A stretch of 25,655 bases of DNA from JALOAP01 sp964632355 (lineage in GTDB: Bacteria; Chloroflexota; Dehalococcoidia; Tepidiformales; Tepidiformaceae): the NCBI GenBank assembly GCA_964632355.1, contig CAZWBW010000035.1, positions 1-25,655 of the forward strand, given 5' to 3'. Position 1 is the first letter of the stretch, and the number at the start of each line of letters is the position of its first letter. Positions 6,166-13,175 of the stretch are shown here, one piece after another. The translations under genes and the position numbers were made by a program. The notes beneath the pieces were generated by a model. It saw only the letters and a program-made list of their open reading frames with translations. It searched no databases and was not told where the DNA came from.

Positions 6166-8913
6166 GTGACCGCTCGCACCTACGTCGCTCTCGACCTCGA
6201 AACCACCGGCCTCGATCTCGAACGGGACCGCGTGACCGAGATCGGCGCCGTGCGCTTTACCGAGGATGGCGACGTCCTCGAAACGTTCGAAACGCTCGTT
6301 AATCCCGGTCGTCCCATTCCGCAGTTCATCCAGCAACTCACCGGCGTAACCGATGAGCTGGTGCGCGAAGCCCCACCGCTCGAGGGGGTTGCGGACCGGC
6401 TGCTCGAATTCGTGGGTGACGGGCCCGTGGTCGGCCAGAACATCGGCTTCGACCTCGCGCATCTCCGCCGCGGCGGCGTCGAAATCGAAGTCCCGGCCAT
6501 CGATACCGCCGAGCTCTCGCGCCTGTTGCTCCCCACCGCCGGTGCGCGCGGCCTCATGGAACTCGCGCAGGTGCTCGGGGTCGAAGCCGGGAATCACCAC
6601 CGTGCCCTCCCGGACGCCCGGACGGCCGCCGCCATCTTTGTCGCGCTCTGCCGCCGTGCGGAGTCGCTCCTCCCGGCTCAGCGCCTCCAGCTCGCGCGGC
6701 TGGTCTCGATACACAACCCGGCGCTCGCCGAGGTCATTGCCGGCCCACAGTGGCAGGAGATCCCACCGGGAGAGCGCATGACCCCGCCGGTAAAGCCTCC
6801 CCCCGAGCTGCCCGCGCTCGTTCGCCGCGAGCCGCGCGACCCGGTGCCGGTTGCCCGCGTTCGCTCCGTATTCGAAGCGGCGCCCCGCGTGTTCGAAGGG
6901 TTCGAAGAGCGTCCGCAACAGCTCCGCATGGCCGAAGCCGTTTCCGAGGCGCTCGCCGACGGCGGACACTGGCTCGTCGAAGCCGGCACCGGCGTCGGCA
7001 AGTCGCTCGCATACCTCGTCCCGGCTGCCCTGCACGCGCTCCACAACGGGGAACGGGTGGTCATCTCGACGAACACCATCGCCCTCCAGGAGCAGCTCCT
7101 GCAGAAAGACATCCCTGCACTTCGAAAGATGCTCCTCGCGGCAGGCGTCATCCGGGAGGAAGGCGACCTCCGTGCTTCGCTGCTCAAGGGCCGCGGCAAC
7201 TACCTCTGCCTCAAGCGCTGGACCGCCGGCTACGCGATGAGCATGGCCGACCCCGACTTCGCGCACCTTGGCGCGGCGATGCTCCTCTGGCTCCCCGAAA
7301 CCGAGACCGGCGACCGCTCGGAACTGAACTTCGACTACTACGACTACCGCACCTGGCAGCGCTTCTCCGCGCAGGACACCGACTGCCTCACACGCCAGAA
7401 CCCGTGGGTCCGCGAAGGCACCTGCTTCCTGCAGCGGGCTCGCAAGGCCGCCGAAAGCGCGCACCTGCTCATCGTGAACCACGCCCTCCTGCTGGCCGAC
7501 CTCGCCTCCGGCGGGAGCGCCCTCCCTCCGTTCGACCACCTCATCCTCGACGAGGCCCACAACCTGGAGGACCAGGCCACGAAGCAGTTCGGTGGCTCGG
7601 TCTCCGCCCGGATGGTTACCGAGGCGCTCGAGGGCATCTATCGCCGCGCCGGCCGCGACCAGCGCGAATCCGGCGTCGCCGCTATCCTCCGTGCGTTCCC
7701 CGAGGGCACCGCAAAGGCCGCCGGCGACCAGCTCGAAGCGACCGTCACGAAGGCGCTGTCCTTCGTCGCTCCCTGCTTCGAAGCGCTCGCCGCGCACCTG
7801 CCCCGCGATGCCGACGACGACCGCGTCCTGCTCGACGCGGTGCGCTCCCAGCCCGCGTGGATGACGACACAGGCCGCCTGGTCTGAACTGGACCGCCAGC
7901 TCCGGGAGGTACACGAGCAGGCGCTGACCGCCGCCCGCATCGTGAACGACACCCGCCCGGTCGAAGAGCCGGATGTCCTGGCAGGCGAAATCGAATCCGC
8001 CGCCCGCAAGCTCGACGACATCCGCAACCGCCTGCGCGACTACTTCAGCAACGGCGACGACGACACCATCGTCTGGCTCGCTCGCGACGGGAAGTCCACC
8101 GCATCGGTCAACGCCGCGCCCCGTGATGTCGGCCCCACGCTCTGGGAGGAGCTCTTCTCGCGGCGCCGCACCGTTGTCGCCACGAGTGCAACGCTTGCAG
8201 CCGCCGGGAGCATGGAGTACGCGGCGAAGCGGCTCGGGCTTGACTCGCCGAAGACGCTCCAACTCGGCTCGCCGTTCGACTACGAACACTCCACACTGCT
8301 CGCCGCCGCGAACGACGTCCCCGACCCCGGTGAACCCGGCTACCACGAAGCCGTCGCACAGGCCATCGTCCGCCTCACGAAGGCCTCCGAGGGCCGGGCG
8401 CTCGCGCTGTTCACGTCCACCGCTGCGCTGAACCGTGTGACCGAGCTCGTTCGCCTCGAACTCGAGGAAGCCGGCATCGCCGTGCTCGCGCAGGACATCG
8501 ACGGCCATGCGCGTCAGCTCATCGAGAACCTCCGGCGGACACCCCGCACGCTGGTGCTCGGCAACCAGGGGTTCTGGGAAGGGGTCGACATCCGCGGGGA
8601 TGCGCTTTCGATGCTCATCATCACACGGCTGCCTTTCGCCCCGCCGACCGACCCGGTCCACCGCGCTCGCGCTGAACAGTACGAGAACCCCTTCAGCCAG
8701 TACTCGCTCCCCGCGGCGATCCTCAAGTTCCGCCAGGGATTCGGCCGCCTGATTCGCGACCGCACCGACCGGGGTGTGGTCGTCGTTCTCGACCGCCGCA
8801 TCTACACGCGCCGCTACGGCGACGACTTCGTGGCAGCGCTGCCCCGCTGCGTGCGAATCAAGGCGAGTTCCGAGGTGGTTGCCCTTCGAGCCCGGGAGTG
8901 GCTCGAGCCGTGA
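6166..8913 (+). CDS. dinG: DnaQ-like 3'-5' exonuclease fused to DinG/XPD-family DNA helicase
   Basis: A 915-residue two-module DNA repair enzyme. The N-terminal module is a DEDDh exonuclease like the Pol III epsilon subunit: Asp10 and Glu12 in DLETTG, Asp96 in FDLAH, His145 and Asp150 in HHRALPD. After a linker the helicase core begins near residue 245, with Walker A EAGTGVGKS (272-280), DEAH (462-465) and the C-terminal motif QGFGRLIRDRTDRG. It is a superfamily 2 5'-3' helicase relative, expected to unwind forks, R-loops or damaged duplexes. In DinG/XPD four cysteines hold an Fe-S cluster; here Cys348, Cys407 and Cys420 are present but the third position is Asn412 (codon 7399-7401). The GTG start is supported by the DLETTG motif beginning nine residues later. 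The stop overlaps the start of the acetyltransferase gene. Confidence 0.93.
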   Translation: MTARTYVALDLETTGLDLERDRVTEIGAVRFTEDGDVLETFETLVNPGRPIPQFIQQLTGVTDELVREAPPLEGVADRLLEFVGDGPVVGQNIGFDLAHLRRGGVEIEVPAIDTAELSRLLLPTAGARGLMELAQVLGVEAGNHHRALPDARTAAAIFVALCRRAESLLPAQRLQLARLVSIHNPALAEVIAGPQWQEIPPGERMTPPVKPPPELPALVRREPRDPVPVARVRSVFEAAPRVFEGFEERPQQLRMAEAVSEALADGGHWLVEAGTGVGKSLAYLVPAALHALHNGERVVISTNTIALQEQLLQKDIPALRKMLLAAGVIREEGDLRASLLKGRGNYLCLKRWTAGYAMSMADPDFAHLGAAMLLWLPETETGDRSELNFDYYDYRTWQRFSAQDTDCLTRQNPWVREGTCFLQRARKAAESAHLLIVNHALLLADLASGGSALPPFDHLILDEAHNLEDQATKQFGGSVSARMVTEALEGIYRRAGRDQRESGVAAILRAFPEGTAKAAGDQLEATVTKALSFVAPCFEALAAHLPRDADDDRVLLDAVRSQPAWMTTQAAWSELDRQLREVHEQALTAARIVNDTRPVEEPDVLAGEIESAARKLDDIRNRLRDYFSNGDDDTIVWLARDGKSTASVNAAPRDVGPTLWEELFSRRRTVVATSATLAAAGSMEYAAKRLGLDSPKTLQLGSPFDYEHSTLLAAANDVPDPGEPGYHEAVAQAIVRLTKASEGRALALFTSTAALNRVTELVRLELEEAGIAVLAQDIDGHARQLIENLRRTPRTLVLGNQGFWEGVDIRGDALSMLIITRLPFAPPTDPVHRARAEQYENPFSQYSLPAAILKFRQGFGRLIRDRTDRGVVVVLDRRIYTRRYGDDFVAALPRCVRIKASSEVVALRAREWLEP

Positions 8914-9284
8914 CGATGCTGCAACTCCCCCTCGAAGGCGAACGGGTGCGCCTCGAACTGGACGGCGAGGGTTCGGCGCGCATCATTCGGCTTGCCGACG
9001 GTGAGCCCACCGGCCACGTTCACTGGGAGCAGCGCGACGACACGCTCTTCGTTCGCGAACTCTGCATCGATGCTCCGCACCGTGGCTTCGGCCTGGGGTC
9101 AGAAAGCGCCCGGTTGCTCATCGCCGCCGCACAACAGGGTGGCTGGCGCACGCTCCGGGCCTGGGCACCGCCGGATCTCGGCCTCGCAACCTACTTCTGG
9201 AGTCGAATGGGACTTCGCCCCCTCTTTGGCGAGGGCCCCTATGGAGGCATCTGGTTCGAGCGGCGGCTCCGCGTGGGAGACTAG
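8910..9284 (+). CDS. GNAT-family N-acetyltransferase
   Basis: A small (124-residue) GNAT protein that should transfer an acetyl group from acetyl-CoA to an amine on a protein or small molecule; the substrate is unknown. The acetyl-CoA pyrophosphate loop is visible as HRGFGLGSESARLL (the R-x-x-G-x-G type), preceded by the beta strand LFVRELCID and followed by a typical C-terminal FWSRMGLRPLF strand and turn. GTG 8910 is chosen because it overlaps the dinG stop as GTGA, implying translational coupling; GTG 8898 and ATG 8916 are in the same frame and possible. Its stop codon shares the four bases CTAG with the stop of the convergent sirtuin gene, so an acetylase and a deacetylase lie tail to tail. 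Confidence 0.82.
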   Translation: MTMLQLPLEGERVRLELDGEGSARIIRLADGEPTGHVHWEQRDDTLFVRELCIDAPHRGFGLGSESARLLIAAAQQGGWRTLRAWAPPDLGLATYFWSRMGLRPLFGEGPYGGIWFERRLRVGD

Positions 9285-10045
9285 AGCTCCTGCGCGAGTT
9301 CTTCCACCAGCGCCGGAAGCGCGACGCTCGCCGATTCGCGAATCACGATGTCGGCGATCTCCGAAAGCGCCGTTTCGTTCGGGTTGATCTCGATCAGCGG
9401 CGCGCCGTGGCGCTTTGCCACCACCGGGAAGTCGGCCGCCGGGTACACCACCGCCGACGTCCCCACGGACAGGAAGACATCGGCCGACGCCGCCTGCCGG
9501 TACCCCTCGTTTAGCGCGTCCGCCGGGATCGGCTCACCGAACATAACGACGTCCGTCTTGAGGATGCCGCCACACTCAGGGCAAAGCGGAGGGAGGCGGT
9601 CCAGCGGGATCGTTTCCAGCCGGTCGCGCCCACCGCAGTTCATGCAGCGGACCAGGTAGCGGTTGCCGTGCAACTCCGTCAGGCGCTTCGACCCGGCTCG
9701 CCGGTGCAGGTTGTCGATGTTTTGCGTAATCAGGTGGGCGAGGCGGCCCATCTCTTCGAGCTGCGCCATCGCGATATGGCCGGCGTTCGGCTCCGCGCGG
9801 TCGATCGCCATGCCGAGCACACCCGAACCCTGCGCAATGACCTGTTGCCACCACTGTTTCGGGTCGCTCGCGAACAGCTCCCAGCCGTCGATGCTCGGAT
9901 CCTCCAGCCGGGTCCAGATGCCGTCATCGCCGCGATATGTGGGGATTCCGCTTTCCACAGAGATGCCCGCACCGCTGAGCGCCACCGCATACCGGCTGCG
10001 CCGCAGGACTCGTGCTGCATCTCGGATTGCCTGGCTGCTAGTCAT
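9281..10045 (-). CDS. NAD-dependent sirtuin (SIR2-family) protein deacetylase
   Basis: A 254-residue sirtuin that removes acetyl groups from lysine using NAD+. NAD-binding motifs are LSGAGISVESGIPTYRG (23-39) and TQNID (107-111). The catalytic His126 lies in LHGN, and zinc is held by Cys134, Cys137, Cys155 and Cys158. GTSAVVYPAADF and IEINPNET complete the Rossmann fold. The segment after the flexible loop reads QWWQQVI, so it lacks the Tyr/Arg pair that marks desuccinylase-type sirtuins such as CobB or SIRT5; deacetylation is the more likely activity (inference). The length is standard. The start lies 18 bases after the glpD stop with an AAGGTGGGG ribosome-binding-like stretch upstream, so it is the last gene of the glycerol operon. 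Confidence 0.95.
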   Translation of the reverse strand: MTSSQAIRDAARVLRRSRYAVALSGAGISVESGIPTYRGDDGIWTRLEDPSIDGWELFASDPKQWWQQVIAQGSGVLGMAIDRAEPNAGHIAMAQLEEMGRLAHLITQNIDNLHRRAGSKRLTELHGNRYLVRCMNCGGRDRLETIPLDRLPPLCPECGGILKTDVVMFGEPIPADALNEGYRQAASADVFLSVGTSAVVYPAADFPVVAKRHGAPLIEINPNETALSEIADIVIRESASVALPALVEELAQEL

Positions 10046-10063
10046 CTCGCCACTGCCCCACCT

Positions 10064-11644
10064 TCAGGAAGCCTCCCAGATACAGTCTAGCGGAGGGAGG
10101 TGCCTGTCCACGTCCGCTTCGAATTCGCGGACCTGTCGATCCCGCTCGGCGTCGCTCCACCCCAACTCCCGCTGCGCAATGGCCGCGACTTCGTGCCGGC
10201 AGCAGAGCCCCCGGCAGCTTCCCCAGGCGATGCCCGTTCGCCGAAGCAGGATGTCCGAGAGCGTCACCGCGAGTTCGTTCCGCACCGCGTACACCACCTC
10301 TCCCCGGATCGCGCCCGTGTGTTCGCAGATGACCTCCCGGCCTTCGCGGATCACCTGGCCGACTGCATCGCCGAAGACCCGCAGGTGCCGCCGTGTGCCA
10401 AGGTCCAGACCGCTTTGCACCAGGTCCCATTGCCAGCGGTTCGTCGGCGCGGGATCCGATTCTTGCACCGGAACGCCGTGCCCAACATGGTCCACAGCCT
10501 CCCGGGCCAGGGGCCGAAAGGTACTGAGCTTGCCACCGATAACGCTGTACAGGCCCGCTGGACCGCCCGCCTCCCCGTGATCCACCACCTCGTGCCGCCG
10601 CGTGATCGCAGCCTCGGGCCCGCCACGGACCTTCTGCAGCGGGCGCAGCCCGGCGTACGCGTACCGAACCTGTTCGCGGCTCACATCGAGCCCCGGGAGC
10701 AGCAGCTTCGCTTCTTCGAGCAGGTACTCGGTGTCTTCGCGCGTCGGGCCCACCGCGCCCGGGTCCCCGTCGTATCGGACGTCCGTCGTGCCGACCAACA
10801 GCAAGTCGTCCTGCGGTACCGCGAAGAACACCCGGCCGTCGCTCTTCGCCGTCGAAAGAATCGCGGCGCGCGGCATCCGGTCGCCGACGTCGAGCACGAT
10901 GTGCGTGCCGCGTGTCACCCCGAGTAACTCCGGCGGCGGGTTCCCGGTGAGCTGGTTGACGGCATCGACCCACGGCCCGGCCGCATTGATCACCGTCCGA
11001 GTGGCTACCACGTGCTGCTCGCCGCCATGTTCGAATCCGATGGCGGTGACGCGGCCCCCATTGGTTACGATGCGCCGGACCGGGGCGTGGTTCAGCACGA
11101 TCGCCCCAAGGTCCCGTGCCCGCAGCGCAAGTTCGAGCGTCAGCCGCTCGGGCGAACGAACCCTTGCGTCGTAGAACGCGAATCCACCGCGCGTTTCCTC
11201 GGGAAGGAACGGTGCATCCGAACAAATCCGCTCCCGCGAAAGCCTGCGATGTCGTGGCACCCCTCGGAACAGCGACAGGATGTCGTACATCCAGAGCCCG
11301 GCGTTGAGTTGCCAGCCGGGACGCCGCGTCCATGGCAACACGGGCAGCAGGAACCGCTGCCGCGAGACAAGGTGACCATGGGTCCGCAACAGCCACGTGC
11401 GTGCCCGCAGCGACTCGAACACAAGCCGCACATCGCCGTGCTCCAGGTAGCGAAGCCCGCCATGAATCAGCTTGGTCGACCGCCACGTGGTCCCGAACCC
11501 GAAATCTGTGGCTTCGAACAGGGCTACGCGGAGTCCGCGCCGGGCCGCTTCCAGCGCGATCGCACTCCCGTTGATGCCTCCGCCGATGACCGCCACGTCG
11601 AGCGGCGGCCCTTCGACGAGGTCTTTGGTCCGCTCATCAATCAC
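10064..11644 (-). CDS. glpD: Glycerol-3-phosphate dehydrogenase, FAD-dependent
   Basis: A 526-residue flavoprotein that oxidises glycerol 3-phosphate to dihydroxyacetone phosphate and passes electrons to the quinone pool at the membrane. The N-terminal FAD-binding fold is VAVIGGGINGSAIALEAARR, followed by the GlpD signature STKLIHGGLRYL. Substrate and FAD motifs continue with NAAGPWVDAVNQLTG, GTTDVRYDGDP, AYAGLRPL and YSVIGGKLSTFRPLAREA. The C-terminal domain (EVVYAVRNELAVTLSDILLR to LGWSDAERDRQVREFEADV) is the usual GlpD cap. The start is the GTG at 11644, which overlaps the glpK stop as GTGA; a frame extension to 11689 would overlap glpK and is not needed. Translational coupling with glpK gives balanced expression of the two steps. 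Confidence 0.95.
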   Translation of the reverse strand: MIDERTKDLVEGPPLDVAVIGGGINGSAIALEAARRGLRVALFEATDFGFGTTWRSTKLIHGGLRYLEHGDVRLVFESLRARTWLLRTHGHLVSRQRFLLPVLPWTRRPGWQLNAGLWMYDILSLFRGVPRHRRLSRERICSDAPFLPEETRGGFAFYDARVRSPERLTLELALRARDLGAIVLNHAPVRRIVTNGGRVTAIGFEHGGEQHVVATRTVINAAGPWVDAVNQLTGNPPPELLGVTRGTHIVLDVGDRMPRAAILSTAKSDGRVFFAVPQDDLLLVGTTDVRYDGDPGAVGPTREDTEYLLEEAKLLLPGLDVSREQVRYAYAGLRPLQKVRGGPEAAITRRHEVVDHGEAGGPAGLYSVIGGKLSTFRPLAREAVDHVGHGVPVQESDPAPTNRWQWDLVQSGLDLGTRRHLRVFGDAVGQVIREGREVICEHTGAIRGEVVYAVRNELAVTLSDILLRRTGIAWGSCRGLCCRHEVAAIAQRELGWSDAERDRQVREFEADVDRHLPPLDCIWEAS

Positions 11645-13140
11645 TGTGCTGCCGCCCACCCCAGCGATCGTTCCACAGCGCGGCGCCACCCCGCCAGCCG
11701 CTCGTCGCGTTCGCGTTGCGACAGCCGTGGTTCGAACACCCGGTCTGCCTGCCAGAGTGCGCGAATCTCGTCCTCATCGGCCCACACGCCCGCGCCAAGC
11801 CCGGCGAGGTACGCGGCGCCCATCGCCGTGGTTTCCGTGTTCGAAGGCCGCACCACCGGGCACCCCAGGAAGTCGGCCTGCATCTGCATCAGGAGATCGT
11901 TCCGGGCGGCGCCGCCGTCCACACGGAGCTCCCGGATCTCCCCGCCGAGGTCGCTCGACATCGCGAGCGCCAGCTCGGCGCTCGAAAGCGCAATCGCCTC
12001 TAGCGCCGCCCGCGCGATGTGCCCCCGCTGGACTCCGCGCGTAAGCCCGAGGATCGCCCCACGCGCGTGCGGGTCCCAGTACGGAGCGCCGAGGCCAGTG
12101 AACGCCGGCACGATGGCCACCCCGCCGGCGTCTTCCACACTCGCTGCAAGCGCCTCGATCTCGCTGCTCGCGTCGATGAGCCCCACGTCTCGCAGCCACT
12201 GCACGAGCGACCCGGCGACGAACACCGATCCTTCGAGCACATATCGCGGCTCCCCGGCGGCGGCGTCCGCGCCGACCGACGTAAGCAGCCGGTTCGCCGA
12301 CCGCACCGACTTTGCGCCGCTGTTAGCGAGCAGGAAGCAACCGGTTCCGTACGTGTTCTTCGCCTGCCCCTCTGCAAAGCAGGCCTGCCCAAAGAGCGCC
12401 GACTGCTGGTCGCCCGCAATGGCGAGGATCGGCACCTTGGCGCCGAATACCTCCTCGCTGGTTACGCCGAACTCAGCCCGTGACGGAAGCACCTCCGGCA
12501 GCACACTGCCCGGCACCTCGAAGATGTCGAGCAGCTTCTCGTCCCACGCGCACGAATCGATGTTGAACAGGAGCGTGCGGCTCGCGTTCGTGAAGTCCGT
12601 GACGTGCCGCGCGCCGCCCGTGAGCTTCCAGGTGAGCCACGAATCAACCGTGCCCGCGGCGATGTCGCCCCGCTCGGCCGCCCCGCGCAGTTCGGGGCGT
12701 TCGCGGAACAGCCACGTTAGCTTTGTCCCGGTGAAGTACGGGTCGATGATGAGCCCGGTCGCGGACTGGATCAGCGGCTCGTGGCCAGCCTCGCGAAGCT
12801 CGTCGCAGATGGGCGCGGTTCGCCGGTCCTGCCACACGATGGCCCGTCCCAGCGGCTCCCCGGTACGCCGGTCCCACGCCACCAGCGTCTCGCGCTGGTT
12901 CGTGATGCCGATGGCTGCGATATCGCGGGGCGAGCACCCCGCCGCCTCCAGCGCCGCTTCGATGGCATCCCGCGTCGACGCCCAGATCTCGAGCGGGTCG
13001 TGCTCCACCTGCCCCGGCGCGGGGTAGTGCTGCGTAAACTCCCGCTGCCCCGCGCCGGCGATGGCGCCCGCCGCATCGACGACCAGCGCCCGCGAACTCG
13101 TGGTCCCCTGGTCGAGGGCGAGGATATACGTCCGCGTCAT
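11641..13140 (-). CDS. glpK: Glycerol kinase
   Basis: A 499-residue FGGY-family kinase that phosphorylates glycerol with ATP to give glycerol 3-phosphate. The ATP phosphate-1 motif is YILALDQGTTSSRALVVD at the N terminus. GITNQRETLVAWDRRTGEPL, AIVWQDRRT, IAGDQQSALFGQACF and KNTYGTGCFLL are all classic GlpK segments, and VDGGAARNDLLMQMQADFLG is the C-terminal adenosine-binding part. The length matches the family exactly. ATG 13140 begins MTRTYILALDQG, the expected N terminus; the longer open frame to 13743 runs inside the aminopeptidase gene and is spurious. It lies 35 bases after the aminopeptidase stop and is coupled to glpD. No glpF or glpR is present in this window. Confidence 0.97.
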   Translation of the reverse strand: MTRTYILALDQGTTSSRALVVDAAGAIAGAGQREFTQHYPAPGQVEHDPLEIWASTRDAIEAALEAAGCSPRDIAAIGITNQRETLVAWDRRTGEPLGRAIVWQDRRTAPICDELREAGHEPLIQSATGLIIDPYFTGTKLTWLFRERPELRGAAERGDIAAGTVDSWLTWKLTGGARHVTDFTNASRTLLFNIDSCAWDEKLLDIFEVPGSVLPEVLPSRAEFGVTSEEVFGAKVPILAIAGDQQSALFGQACFAEGQAKNTYGTGCFLLANSGAKSVRSANRLLTSVGADAAAGEPRYVLEGSVFVAGSLVQWLRDVGLIDASSEIEALAASVEDAGGVAIVPAFTGLGAPYWDPHARGAILGLTRGVQRGHIARAALEAIALSSAELALAMSSDLGGEIRELRVDGGAARNDLLMQMQADFLGCPVVRPSNTETTAMGAAYLAGLGAGVWADEDEIRALWQADRVFEPRLSQRERDERLAGWRRAVERSLGWAAAQ

Positions 13141-13146
13141 CCCGCG

Positions 13147-13152
13147 AGTATA
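13147..13152 (-). promoter_or_regulatory. Possible -10 element just upstream of glpK (leaderless start?)
   Basis: TATACT on the minus strand ends six bases before the glpK ATG. A transcript from it would begin at or next to the ATG. No good -35 is seen and no clear Shine-Dalgarno precedes the ATG. It may give glpK-glpD-sirtuin transcription independent of the aminopeptidase gene. Confidence 0.3.
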
Positions 13153-13175
13153 TGCACGACCGGCAAAGTCCGCGA

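Noticed and set aside
6004..8661. Very long minus-strand open frame (885 codons) opposite the DinG gene
   Set aside because: The plus strand encodes complete exonuclease and helicase motifs over the same span. The minus frame has no recognisable motif and arises from high-GC codon bias.
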